From Tieghemiomyces parasiticus (taxonomy: Eukaryota > Kickxellomycota > Dimargaritomycetes > Dimargaritales > Dimargaritaceae), in NCBI GenBank assembly GCA_027575765.1, contig JANBPT010000079.1, positions 17,043 to 81,042 on the forward strand: DNA of 64,000 nucleotides, read 5' to 3'. The number at the start of each line of letters is the position of its first letter. Positions within the stretch are counted from its first letter, which is position 1. Of this stretch, positions 48,256-59,863 are shown one piece after another. A program made the position numbers and the translations under genes. The notes under the pieces are model-generated. The model worked only from the letters and a program-made list of their open reading frames with translations, searched no databases and had not been told where the DNA came from.

Positions 48256-49663
48256 ATGTTCTGGCGCCGCCGGCTCACAATTCGTATCAAGGTGATACGC
48301 GCGCAAAACCTGCTCAGCAAGGATGGCGAAGAGCCAACTTCGTATATCACAGTGTCGGTGGGCAAGGAAAAGGACCACACGCGGACGAAGGAGGACGTCA
48401 ACCCGCGATGGGACCAGCCCATGGAGTTTAAGGTTGACCCTGAGCACCCGCCCACCAACATTCTCCTGCGCTACCAGCTCAAGAGTATCCTCATCAGCGA
48501 CACTATGGGCACGGCCCGTATCCCGCTCACCAGCTTCTTCATCGCCCCCGGCCAGCCTAAGCAGTACCGGTCGGGCGAGCAGTACGCCCAGTGGTTCCCA
48601 CTCACGCCGGAGGCCGGCAGCTACGGCGCTATGAACGGTGGATCCGTGGGTGAGGTACTCGTCAATTTCGGGTGGATGATTGAGCATCAGGACTTCCAGG
48701 ATCCAGACTGGGTCGAGGACTGGAATGAGCTGCTCCGCAACATGGCCCCGATACCACCCATATACGGCATGGGCGGCGGTATGGGTGGCTATGGGCACGG
48801 CGCGGGTATGCCCTACGGTCGCCGCGGCAGTGGAATGGACGATTTCCCCAACGAGTACGATGAGGGCGGCAGCCACTACTTCCACCGGCGGGACCAGTAC
48901 GGCAGCATGCCTCCGCACGCCTCTCAGTCCCACTATGGATCGGGCTACACCCACCAGAGCTACAGCGGCCCACGCCAACGAACCCCCGGTCACACTCCCC
49001 ACGGACCCAGCCGCAGCCAGAGCTACCACACCTCTTACGGGCCCTCACAGTCGTTCGCCGACATCGGCCCCGAGGGGAGTACCCCCTTCATGAACGGCGA
49101 CGAGCCCGTCCACCACCACCATGCCCGGTCCTCGCCCCCAAGTGGGTTCGGCCATGGCCAAGGCCACGGTGGTCGCCCGGGATTCGTGCCCCCTGAGTTC
49201 CCCGGTATGGGTGGTCCCTTCCCTCCGCACCCCATGGGCGGCGGCGGGTACGGTATGGACGGTTTGGGTGGTGGCGGCGGGATGTATGGTGCTGGTATGG
49301 GTATGGGCCCCCAAGATATGCCCTACAGCTCCGGACACGGCCCGTCTGCCGCATCCGGCTATGGTTACGGGGCCGGCCCCGTTCCCCCGCACCCGCCGCC
49401 GGGTGCTCACCCCAGTATGGGCCCCCACCCATTTGGTGGCATGCCCCCGCGGTTTGGCCAGCAATTTCCTACCGGCTACGGCCAGGTGCCACCCTTTAGT
49501 AAGTACTCAGGCGCCAGTTTATAGGGCTAATGAGAGTCCGCCGTTAAGCGGGCTACCTTCTACCAGTCAACCCCGTACACCAGTGACCAGCCCCAACTAA
49601 CTCCGAATTCGTGATGATTGTCATTTTATTTCTCTCCTTTCCACGTCTCCTCTTACAGTGTAA
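48256..49663 (+). CDS. C2-domain protein with Gly/Tyr/His-rich C-terminal tail
   Basis: The start is the ATG at 48256, in the context CCACCATG. Residues ~5-150 form a C2 domain: LTIRIKVIRAQNLLSKDG, SYITVSVGKEKDHTRT, NPRWDQPMEF, then VGEVLVNFGWM. C2 domains bind phospholipids, often with calcium; whether the Asp ligands are complete was not established. A short helical DWVEDWNELLRNM linker follows, and then about 240 residues rich in Gly, Tyr, Pro, Met and His (MGGGMGGYGHGAGMPYG), typical of a disordered tail. Reading through gives 422 residues ending KYSGASL at 49524. A consensus intron (GTAAGTA at 49499, CTAAC branch, TCTTACAG ending at 49658) instead leaves exon 2 as TG TAA, so the protein would end ...VPPFM (415 residues). 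The fold is certain; a specific role is not. Confidence 0.85.
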
Positions 49664-50149
49664 CCGGCATCCAAAGTCATAGCAAGACCTTGGCCCAGAC
49701 TTGCCCTTAAGTTTTATATTTTATAACCCTGCCCGCCGAGTGAGGATGTATTTGACCAGCCTATCTCCGCCAATTTGGAAACGCTTCCCATCCACACCAT
49801 CCCTGCCTCCCAGGACCCACCTTGCCCTTTTTTCTCGCTTACCGCCTTGTTAAGTTTGACTTTACCGTATTGTATATCCCATCTACACCTCCGACCGTTA
49901 GCTCTAGTGTTCTTCTAGATTAAGGGGATGCGCACTGCGCCCGTCTGTGTTTGGCCATGCTCCTAACTTTTCAGTAAACCGCTTTCGTACCCATGCCGCC
50001 AGGGTTCGGAATATCTCTCTCCTACAAATAGCTCTTGATTCTTTTGAAAGGAGATGCGCTACCGATAGCTATGCCAACAAGAGATTTTATGATACAGGGC
50101 AGTGCTAATTATAAAAGTGCGGAAAAATACTATAGCCAACCTCCTAAAA
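49664..50149. other. Region between the C2 gene and the following convergent gene
   Basis: This is the shared 3' flank of two convergent genes, A/T-rich, without a recognisable gene. No canonical AATAAA is seen on either strand. Confidence 0.5.
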
Positions 50150-51994
50150 TTAGGCGACGGTGAACTTGGTCACGAGGAGGTAAGCCGCAACTTCCGCTTT
50201 ACCGTCGCGCGACCCGTCGGGTGCCGCCCCGTACATGACATGCCAGGGGTCGCACAGGGTGACGTTTCGCTCCTGCGCCACCGCACGCTGAAGAGCCGAT
50301 CGGGCGCCCGCCTGGGCGGTAGTCGGGAGGAGATCGGCGTAGAATACCAGCCGCAGGGGCCACAGTGACCGGCGGTAATTGTTATTTGACGGTCGTCCGG
50401 GGGGACTGCCCGCGCGAACGGACGCTTGGGCCGCCGTCAAATGGGCATACAAATCCGGCAGGTGTCGCTCGAAACCATCCCGGTCAAGCCAGGTGCAGGT
50501 GGCCATCACGCCGACGGGCGTGGCAAAGAGGGATGTCAGCTTGACGTTGACGGAGCGCTGGACCGTACGCATGACCTGGGCGGCGGCGCTTGGTCGGGAA
50601 TGGTCGTCGTCGGTCAGCTGGGAATGCGTATGGTGGTACCACAGCACATGGTCGGACCGTTCCTCCCGCACCAGGGCCCGGAACTGTGCAACGTAGCCGT
50701 CGGGCTTAACCCTTATCCGCCGACGTTTTGCCGTGGGTTGGAAACCCGTGTCGTCTGCCGCGGTGAACTCGGCGGAGGAGGTGTCGTGCCCCAGGACCGA
50801 AAGTTTCCCAGCAGCCACCGGGGTGGCGCAGCTGTGATCGCGGTTAAATGCTTCCTGTAGCCGAGTGGCGGTGAGGTGGGCGGTGGGTGGTGGGCCGCGG
50901 AAGTGAATACGGCCCGCTAGGGATGGCACCCTGGGGCGGCGGGATGTGGTAAGGGGTGTGCGTACCGGTGGCTCACCTGGTCTATTTGAGGGTGCTGCAA
51001 CGTCCGGTGGCGGTAGCGTAGATAAGGGTGACAGTGAGGGTATACCCCACAGCGAGTCGCTGGCCAATGGTAGAGTGGTGTCATCTGGCCCAGGGTCCTT
51101 TCGTCCAGGTGATTTCAGGGTGGGGTTTGGGTTGGTAGACAGCCGCTCATTATGCACTTCACCACCCACGTTTCCAATGTGGGCAACCGGCCCGCTAAAC
51201 ATGAAGGGCGAGGTTAGGTGAGTGTCAATAGAATCGGCCTCCTCGTCCTTCCAACCGTCCATCCACCATCCGTCGCGCTCGTCCTCGATACTAAGCGCAT
51301 CGGCCCGTGCGGTCTCGCGTTGTAAAAAGTCGTCCATCAGGGAATCGGCGCCGTCAAAGGTCTGCACGCGATCGAGTGTGCCGGGGTGGGATAGGTCCAA
51401 GCCCGCATCGCCGCCACCATCTTCGTGGCCAAAGTCTTCAACGGGGTCATCGAGTAGCGCGTTGGATAGGATAGGCATGGGTAGCACCTCCGACTCCAAT
51501 TCCGGACTGGACCGGGGGGCCGGGTGCCCCGTCGGCGGCAGTGCAACAGCTTCGGCTTCAATATCGTCACTCAGCAGAGGCCACCCGGTCGTGGTCTGCT
51601 CGGTAAACGCCGGTGCGCGAGCCGAATGGTTCCGTTGCACCGCCATTGACCACAAATCTTGCGGACCCAGGGGCTGATGGTCGCGGCCGTGGGGTGAGCT
51701 CGAGATTAGTTCCGACCTGGGTAGCGCGCGTGGTTTACGCGGGGATACTCGAATTCGGGCCGTTCCCTGGACCGACGTGTGCAATGCCCCGCCCCCGCCT
51801 GAGGACCGTCGGTTCTGCGTTGGCGTTTCCGGCAGAACGAACCGGAATGGCTGTCGGACGGCAGCTGAAGTCGACGGTGGCCCAGAGCCGGTAGTAGTCG
51901 AGGTCCCCACGGACGCGGGAGGCGGGGGTGGAGAGGGCAGTGCTGCCGGCGGGGCCAGACGGCGCTGGAGAACAGCAGAGAGCGGGGCGCTCAT
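50150..51994 (-). CDS. Hypothetical, largely disordered protein with a globular C-terminus
   Basis: This is a single open frame. The ATG at 51994 gives 614 residues (MSAPLSAVLQRRLAPPAAL...); another 74 codons upstream are open but begin with TTG. The first ~430 residues are Ser/Pro/Thr-rich, with an acidic DDFLQRETARADALSIEDER segment. A basic motif (AKRRRIRVK, NLS-like) precedes a more ordered C-terminal ~180 residues containing DHVLWYHHTHSQL, SLFATPVGVMATCTWL, WPLRLVFYADLLP and AYLLVTKFTVA at the very end. A short upstream exon is possible: an ATG at 52336 reads into a donor GTAGGC near 52254, and an ATTAG acceptor inside the open leader (near 52090) restores the frame. I recognise no family. 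A nuclear role is suggested only by the basic motif. Confidence 0.72.
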   Translation of the reverse strand: MSAPLSAVLQRRLAPPAALPSPPPPPASVGTSTTTGSGPPSTSAAVRQPFRFVLPETPTQNRRSSGGGGALHTSVQGTARIRVSPRKPRALPRSELISSSPHGRDHQPLGPQDLWSMAVQRNHSARAPAFTEQTTTGWPLLSDDIEAEAVALPPTGHPAPRSSPELESEVLPMPILSNALLDDPVEDFGHEDGGGDAGLDLSHPGTLDRVQTFDGADSLMDDFLQRETARADALSIEDERDGWWMDGWKDEEADSIDTHLTSPFMFSGPVAHIGNVGGEVHNERLSTNPNPTLKSPGRKDPGPDDTTLPLASDSLWGIPSLSPLSTLPPPDVAAPSNRPGEPPVRTPLTTSRRPRVPSLAGRIHFRGPPPTAHLTATRLQEAFNRDHSCATPVAAGKLSVLGHDTSSAEFTAADDTGFQPTAKRRRIRVKPDGYVAQFRALVREERSDHVLWYHHTHSQLTDDDHSRPSAAAQVMRTVQRSVNVKLTSLFATPVGVMATCTWLDRDGFERHLPDLYAHLTAAQASVRAGSPPGRPSNNNYRRSLWPLRLVFYADLLPTTAQAGARSALQRAVAQERNVTLCDPWHVMYGAAPDGSRDGKAEVAAYLLVTKFTVA

Positions 51995-53310
51995 GACCGC
52001 CCGGTCGAGGTGGGTGGCAACTCGGCCCCCGGGAGGCGTTCCGCCCAGGTAGACCGGCGAGGTTGGCGAGTGTGGATTCGGCACATTACTAATAGGGTAC
52101 CGGCCCGTCGACAGGCAAGGTGGAGGGCCATATGGGATAGAATACGTGATTAGCAACTCAGAAAAGGCGGCTAATGTCCATTCGCGAAGGAGGTCTTGCT
52201 CGTCAGCCCCACCCAATGGTACGAATGTCGTCCGTCGTAGTCCTGGAGCCTACCTGGTGCTGTCACGGCGCGGACGGCGCGGCGTTGTCGGGGCCCGTTG
52301 ACTATGTAGCACGAAACGGTGCTGGCTACCATTCATGACGAAGCTAAACCGAAAATAAAAAAAAAAGTGGTGCAGAGGAATTGGGTCCAGGGTGCGCAGT
52401 CTTGGATAATGGGAGATAACCAGTGCTACCCGACAATATTAATGAGGAAGCGCCCTTGGTGCTTCGCAGGGAGCTAATGACCGGCCAACTGGTGGGAGGG
52501 GGGCCTGCTGCGGCAGAGAGCTCCCGGGACCGCATCGCAGTCTGAGTTTACGCCAAGTCAGCAACGACCGGCCGGCCCATTTTAGTGCCTATTTACGACG
52601 GCTAGGTTCTCCGGACCCTCAATCAATCCCATGCTTCGCATGTCAGCGCCACCCAATCAGCTGTGGGTGACTTTCAACGAGGCGGCGAGCTACCATTAAC
52701 TGCCAAACGGCTGTTGTAAATGAGTACTGTGTGCGGAAGATGTGATTATCTTATTTTTTGGCCTATTATCCTGGGATTCACATGAAGGGATACCCGGGAC
52801 AAACTCCGTTGCATTAGGAAACGAACCAATAGAATAACGCGAAGAAGGGGGAGTGGCACATAATAACGAGATATTGGAAAGTGAACGCCATGCGGGACGG
52901 CAAACCGTTTAAAAAACGGGTGGAGGTTAAAGTATATAAAAAAAAAATGGACGCGATGCGAAGAGTGGTAGAGATACGAAGAGGGAGAGTAGCGCGGCCT
53001 CTAGGAAGCGGGCACACGGAGATGGAAAAAATCAAGCCAACGTTCAGGCCGACCAAATTAAAATGGGGATAAATGTAGAGCCAAAGCACGGTAACGGGTG
53101 ATAAAAGGAGGTTAGAGATGGTAGGGCCGAAGTAAAAGCGTTATTTAGCAGAAATAGTACAGAGCCGGACGGCAGTAAATTATGCGCTCTACTGCCATCC
53201 AAGCGTGGTGGGTGGGGTTTGTGAGTGCAAAGGGAAGAATGCGTGGGTGCGAGTGCGTGCCGACGGCAGGTCGCGGGGTGAAGGGAGGGAAGAGAGGACT
53301 GGTGTGGTGC
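51995..53310. other. Region between two minus-strand genes
   Basis: This contains the possible 5' exon and promoter of the hypothetical gene, and the 3' flank of the LAMMER kinase gene. No separate gene is supported. Confidence 0.45.
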
Positions 53311-56300
53311 TTATGAGTAGGGCGGCTGCTGACTGGCGGGGTAGCCGTGCGGGTCGCCGCCCGAGTAAGGCGCGGCCGATGACGTCGGATAGTACGAACC
53401 GCCAGCTGTGGATGCCAGCATGGCCAGGTGCGCCCCGGTACTCGGCGTGTGGGGGGGCTGCTGCTGGCCGTCCGCCAGGGAACCGTAACCTGGGTGCGAA
53501 CCGTAAGAGCCGCCGCCACCGCCGGGTGCGAACCGCGGCGAGGGTAGTCCTGGTGTAGTTGCGAAATCACCGTAACCTTGCAGGGCGGGGGGTCCAGTCT
53601 CGACGCCCGGCAGGTGGGCCGACGGAAAGGACGACTGCTGTTGCTGATGCGGAGAAGGGTAGAAGGCCTGACCTGGGGAGTAGAACGGGGCCGCAGCGAA
53701 CGCAGAGGCACTGCCAAGCGGGGGCCCACTGAAAGTCGGCCGATGCGGCGACACGACGTGACCATACTCGTGTGGCCGGCTGGCGGGAGTGGTGGCATTG
53801 GCTGGACCGTAGCCGCTGGCAGCGCTACCAGGGCCGTGGGGATGGGTCCTACTGAACGCTGGGGTGTGTCCAGCCATGTCTGCAGTGGAGGGGGCCGTCC
53901 GTTGACCCAGCGACAGGGTGCGCAAGTGACCAGGTCCAGCCGGGGAAGGTACGGTCGACTCCGTGCCGTCCGTCCAGGTTGTCGTTTGCGCTTGTGGTAG
54001 TGGTTGCTGATGGGAACCTGAACTGGAGCGCGACGTGTGGTGGTCGACTGAATGTGTAGCGCCGATACCGGCTAGCGGAGAGGGCCGGTTGGGGCGACGC
54101 AGGGACGCCCCCATGGGCGGCCGGCGCATGTGAACCTGCTGGAACCGCGAGAGCGGGGACAGAGCCCCCGAGTGGTGAGGGGACGGCGGCGGTAGCGGAG
54201 CAGCGAAGGCCGTAGTCCGTGGGGATCCGGCCTCGGCAGGGCCACCGATACTCCCTCGGCGTGATTGGCTTAGAGCGAGCGGCGGCTCGACGGCCTGGTT
54301 AGACACATAGGTGTGACCCGGCTGGGTGGTTGGATACTCGGTCCGTGAAGCGGAGTAGCCTCCATTTAGACGGTCACTTTCGTCGTAGGCACGCTCCGCC
54401 AGAAGCCCGGTCGGGTAGCCCGGGGGGTAGTAAGGTGAGGCCGGTGGGTAGCCGCGCGTCCGCGCGGGAGACACCCGCAGGCCTACTGACGGAATGCTAA
54501 ACGGGTGGCGGCCACCGCTATCGATTTGTGGATGCCGACCCAACAGAGGGCTGTAGGGTGCACTTTCAGGCGCCGGGTGAGAGTTCGCCGACTGCATCGA
54601 CATGGGCGTGTACTGGGAGGCCAGAGGGAAATCTGCCGAGCGTATAGCGTTCATAGGTAGACCGCCGTAAGGCGACGCCGGTTGGTGGTACGGGTGCTGG
54701 TGCGGATAGCCGCCCGTATCGACAGTGGCCGTGTCGTACATGTTGCCACTTCCGCCAGGGTTGCCCATGTAGTGAACGCTGCCCGGCGGGAACAGAGGGG
54801 ACGGGGCACCCACGGCGGATCGGCCGTAGGGAGTTTGCATCAGGGATGGGAGTTGCGACCGCCAAAATAAGGACGGCGAGGCCACGTCCGGGTACGGCAA
54901 TAGCGCCGAGGCGTTGAGACCGGCCAGGGCGAAAGGCGGGCGGTTGCGCGGCGTCGTTGGGTATGGCTGAGCGGCTGGTAGTGGGTAGGCCGAGGGGGTG
55001 GTAGGTGGCAACGGGACGGCCACGGGCCGCGGCGGGCTGCCCGGCGGCTCTGGAGCCATCGGCCGTAGATTACCCTGGTCATCGACAGGGTTGAATAGGA
55101 AGGGGTGCTTGAGGGCCTGTTCGGCAGTGAGCCGCTTGGCCGGGTCCAATGACAGCAAACGGCCCACCAGGTCGTAAAATACCGCCGCGGGCGACGACGC
55201 GGCCTGGCCCAGCAGTTCCGGCAGGGGTTTCATCTGCCGACAGTTCTCCATACCCGCTGGTTTGGTCTCCGCCGTCGGGTACACCAGGTCGTAGCGGTTG
55301 AACATTTTGCGGGCGGTAGGACTGGCCTGCTGGATCATGTTGACCGGCAGTTTGCCCAATACCCGCTCCATCATGGCCAGGTGTTCGGCATTGTCGTGGG
55401 TCTGAAAGAGGGCGTCGCCGCTAAACAGCTCCATCAGGATGCACCCGATCGACCACATGTCGCACGGGTACGACCATCCCATACCCATGATGATCTCGGG
55501 GGCTCGGTAGTGACGAGTGGACACGACCGAGCTGTGGAACTCCGAGTTAAAGGTGGCGCTACCAAAGTCGATGAGTCGGATGGTGGTGTCCTTGAGTACT
55601 TTCATCGTCCGGCTGCGGTCGCGGTAGGAGGGTTTGAGGACATGGTCGGTACTCATCAGCAGAATGTTCTCCGGTTTAAGGTCGGTGTGAATGAGGCTCA
55701 TCCGGTGGAGGACTGGCATCGATAGCGGTCGGGTGGAGGGCGTGAGGAAAGCGCGGAGTAAGGGTGGGAAGTACGAAATGGAAAAGGTGAGTCGTCAGTT
55801 CCGGGGAAGGGTTCTTACAGAGGAAAGGCACACTGTCGAGCGCTTCGACGATTAGTGGCCTGTGAGTCTGGGAGATCAGAGCAGCGTAGAGAGTGGTTAC
55901 TTACATGCCACAGCCTTGATGAGCTGCACCGTAAAGTCCTGGATATGGTGCATGGGGAACGCATGGAACCCATTGCCCTTGAGGTAGTCAAACACGCTGA
56001 GGCCCATCAGATCGAATACCATGCACATGTGGCGCTTAAACTCAAAATGGCTGCGCAGGTGGACGCAGCGGTACGCATTGGTCGGGTCGCTGTCGCGGAT
56101 GCGCTTGAGGACCCGAATCTCCTGCAGGGCCGCCTCATGGTACTTGGGAATGGCGCGGATGATCTTGACGGCCACTTTGGCCCCGGTGCGCACGTCGTCA
56201 CACTCGACTACCCGCCCGAACGTGCCCTGACCCAGCTGGCGGACAATCCGATAGTGGTCGCCAAAGATTTCGCCCTGGTTGAGGATGTAGTGACCCTCGG

Positions 56301-57505
56301 CATTGTCACAGCTGGCAGGCGCGGCAGGGACCTCGGCGGGTCGGGCGGCCTTGCGCGGGGCAGCCGCGGGTCGAGGGTTCGTCACCAGGGGCCGGTACGC
56401 GGACGCAGGGGCCTGGGCGGTCTGTGGCGGCCCGCGGGGTATGAGGTCGGGCATGAGCCGGGCGGAGCCTGGTGGCTGATGTAAAGTGGAATCAGTAGGG
56501 AAAAGCGGGTTCGGATTGGCCGGTAGCCGGGCGGATTGAGGACCAGCGGGGCCCGGCGGTTGGATCAGGGACAGCTCCAAGTTCGGGACAGCGCCGGATT
56601 TTCGCCGCCTTGAGGGTGGGGCCTCGGTGGGTACGTCGTCACCGTTCGCCCGGTTACGTTTCGGCGCGGAAGCGGGGGTAACCGCCGTGGCCTTAGGTAC
56701 CCGGGGAACTGGCGGCCGACCGCGCCTGCGAGAAGCCGCTTGTGTGTTTGACGGGGCGGTGGGGAGTAGGTTCTCCGTTTTGGCTAGCGGTTGGCCTTGA
56801 GTTGTGGTCTGCTTTTGCGCACGTGACCGAGTCATCACACCATGGGGTGAATTAGGGCCTGCGGAATAATGGGCGACGGGGAGAGCGGGCGGGTGGTGTG
56901 AGTGGGACGGTTGAAGATTGGGAAAGAGGTGAAGGGGGGCACAGTAGGAGGGATCAAGTGAGTAGAAGGGGAGATGCGTTCCGTTCCCCGTTGCTGCATC
57001 CATGTCCCCCCCTCTCTTCCCCATCTCGGAGCGGACGGATTTGACAAGACATACCTATTAAATCAGAGGCTGACGGGCCGGAGGGTAGCTCCAGACTAGC
57101 GGGAGTGCCTTGCAAGTCGTGCGGACTGGGTCGAGGTAGTTTCTGAGTGACCATGCTATGCTGGACGTCGAGTGGTCGGTGGGGGCTGTCGAGAGTGGTG
57201 GCGGCGGTAGTGTCGTCGTGGGGGCACGTGGTACTGGGCTCGGCAGCATAGTCGGAAAATTGGTAAGACGCCGTCGAAGACTGCGGCGTGATGGGGGTGA
57301 CAGCGTGGGACATGCTCGAGTGAGGAGGGTGGCTGGTTAGCCCGGGGGAGGGCGGATACGGGTGGGTAGCGTAGCCCGGGGACGAAGGGTGGGGCGCGTA
57401 CAGCGGGTGCCGGTGGGCCGCAATCCCGGCGGCGTCGGTCGAACTGTCGTAGATCAGCGGGTGGGGGTCGGCGAGGCGCGTGAGACCGGGTGCCGGGCCG
57501 GACAT
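53311..57505 (-). CDS. LAMMER (CLK/Lkh1/Kns1) dual-specificity protein kinase with long C-terminal tail
   Basis: Three exons (57505..57055, 56858..55905, 55712..53311) are joined in phase 1 across introns of 196 and 192 bp (donors GTATGT and GTAAGT), giving about 1268 residues from the first in-frame ATG. Residues 1-345 are Pro/Ser/Thr-rich, with basic clusters (SRRRGRPP, PSRRRKSG). The kinase spans ~347-675: glycine loop GQGTFGRV (360-367), VAVK Lys382, HTDLKPEN with catalytic Asp479, DFG Asp517, and the diagnostic EHLAMMERVLG (578-588). The HRD-like motif reads HTD, as in CLK kinases. Family members phosphorylate SR splicing factors and link growth signals to Pol I/III transcription and flocculation. 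Uniquely, about 590 residues rich in Pro, Ser, Gly, Tyr and His follow the domain, whereas most LAMMER kinases end near HPFF. Upstream coding exons cannot be excluded. Confidence 0.95.
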
Positions 57506-59860
57506 GAGGGCGGCGGAGGCGGGAGTGCTGACCTCTAGCGGGGCTAGGGGAGCGGAGGGTGACTGGGGAGGGGCTGGATATAATACGTACGTGTGGTACG
57601 GGTAAGGCCGGTGGTTAAGGTGCAATATAAGGCTCTTGGGTAGGTTGTGCGAGCGGGTGTGTGACGACGACCTGGGGGGGGGCAATGGTACGGTGCGGCC
57701 GGCAATATGACCATGCCGTCACCGGGTGAGTTTCAAATAGGGTAGGGTCAGTTCGGCAGACTCGATCTAGATATCGCTTTGGGAAATGAAGGATGGCGAG
57801 GTGGGAAAGGGGCAGTCGGTCGCGGGTGAGTTAGGTTAGCAAGGGCGGGTCGCAACAAGCGTCAGCCCATTGAGTAAGCACGGGGCGATAGAGGTCGATA
57901 GTAGAAAAAGCGGGGACGGGAATAATGGTCAACTTGACGCTGACCGAGTGCTGCTAAGGTCAGGCCGCCGATGAGGATAAATAAGATTTCCGGTAAACCC
58001 GTAGAGGAGTACCACGCATTGGGTTCGGTATACCAAAGTGGGAGGATGGCAGACCGGCGGGGAGGAAAAAGGCGCGAGGGCTCTTGGACTTGGCGACGCT
58101 TGCCGACCTGGCCTAACCGGACCCAACTCGCGCCCACCGCCACACTTTCTCAAATTGTAGTAAGAGGTACAACGTTCCCGTACGAGAAGGTCAAAGGGCG
58201 CTAGCCCCAGTGAGGCAGTCAGTCCTCCGAGAAGAAAGGATTCGCAGGGGCGTTGGGGTGGCCAAGGGGAGTGGAGAGGGCAGGTCGGCGGCAAAGGGGC
58301 AGACGGACGGACGCCCGCCCTATCAAGTGAAAGGAACGAGTAGCGGGTATATCGGCTCTTTGCTTGGGAAAGGCTGAAGAGGTGGGAGAGAAAGGGGAAG
58401 GGTAGAGGAATCGAGGCAACCCGACGTAGTTTGGGTGGTTATACTTACTGGTGAAGACTGGGCGAAGTGGTCCTTAGAGGCCGAGGGGGTAGAGGACTAG
58501 GGGGCTTCCGCAAGAGAATCCGCGAGTCGAGAAGTGCACTACAAGGGCCCGGGGACCTGAACGTCGTGATGAGGGCGGAGACTCGGAGAAGTAGCGAGTT
58601 TGAGGATTCCTTGTGGTCGTACGGATCGGGTGAGGGTGAGCCGATTTGGGCGGTACCTCGGGCCTGTAGGGAATGAAGGGAAGTGAGGGTCAGGATAAAG
58701 ACTGGTTGTAAAGGTAAGGAACGAGAACGAAACGTAGGAGGTAGAGGCAGTAGTCCGAAGCGTTGAGTGATGAGCCGTTGGAGTGAGCGCGGCGTGAGGG
58801 GTGGTAGCAGGCCCGGGTTGGTAGGCGGAGGCGGAAAAAGGCGGGAGAGACGGTGGCGGCGGAGAATGGCCCGCCAGAAGAGGGGGGAGGTAGAGAGAGG
58901 GGCTTGAAGGAGTATCGTCGGGGGGGGAGGGAGGGGGGGGGGAATATCGGGTGGTGGGAAGGGGGGGGGAGGGAAACGGCCAGGCAGGGAACCGTAGGCC
59001 TCCGAGAAGCGGGGAACCGCGTTCAGGTGGTCCAGTATGTCCACTCTATCACGGCACCTCCACAGGCGCTGGGCAACGGGTGACGGCGGAGGAGTGTGGG
59101 GAGAACAGGTGGGTGGATGGCTGGGTGAGAGGGAAGAGGCTAGGCAGACGGGAATGAGCGGCCGTGGGTGTAGAGGGCAGCGAGATGGGGAAAGGTGCCT
59201 CAAAAGACGAGGCGACGATAGCGTGGACCAGCGTTGCCTGGAAGCAAGGGATTCGGAACCGAGCCCGAACAACAGAGTTCGGTCGGGTGAAGAGGGCAAG
59301 CGGGTGGAAATAAAGGTATGTACTGTGGCGGGGCATGCTCAGGCCCATGGCTGAAGCCAAGCTGGCCCTTGTTCCCCAGAGACGTTCGGCCGTAAAAAAA
59401 ATAGCGGGGACAAATAGCGCCCTGGGACCAGTGGGCCATATGTAGGAGAGGGAGAGGCGTGGTGGTGCAACCAAGAGCCAGTGAGGGGAGGGAGGGGGGG
59501 GGCGAAGCAGGGAATAGGATGCGCAGGCAGAGGCAGCTGAGGAATAGCCTAGACGGGAAGGCATGGGGTGAAAAGTAGGGGACAGCCATCATGGTAGACC
59601 ATCCCTCAAATAAATCAACCTCCTCCGTCTATGGTAGTGGCGAACCACGGAAGCCCCGGCCGGCTTGGGGAAAGCAATACACCAATGCCCGTGGATAAGC
59701 AGGAAAAGGGACGAATTAAGCGGGCCTAGATGGATATGGGGGGGGTCGACCCAACTGCCAGTGGGTGGCAATATACAAGGAGTAGAAGCGAACTAGTAGG
59801 TAGACTTGGGCCACTTGTGGGCGTGCGAGTGAAGTGCCCCCCCCCCCTCCACACACACAC
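57506..59860 (-). promoter_or_regulatory. Long pyrimidine-rich leader of the LAMMER kinase gene
   Basis: About 2.3 kb of the coding (minus) strand is strongly C/T-rich and ends abruptly at a C11-(CA)n repeat. A TATA-like sequence (59881-59890) lies just outside. The donor GTAAGT at 58443-58448 and the acceptor CCCCAG ending at 57672 would remove 777 bases and join a 285-codon open frame without any Met to the kinase frame in matching phase. The simplest reading is a spliced 5' UTR. Confidence 0.4.
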
Positions 59861-59863
59861 ACA
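59837..59863. repeat. C11 run plus (CA)n microsatellite
   Basis: Eleven C residues, a short CTCC spacer and a CA dinucleotide tract sit exactly where the strand skew upstream of the kinase gene ends. Confidence 0.85.

Noticed and set aside
48199..49029. 276-codon minus-strand frame opposite the C2 gene
   Set aside because: It is an antisense shadow of a GC-rich coding region. The plus strand encodes an unmistakable C2 domain.
58445..59299. 284-codon open frame on the minus strand as an independent gene
   Set aside because: It starts at TTG, has no Met codon at all, is low-complexity Pro/Leu/Ser/Arg from polypyrimidine DNA, and ends right at a splice donor. It is better read as leader sequence of the kinase gene.
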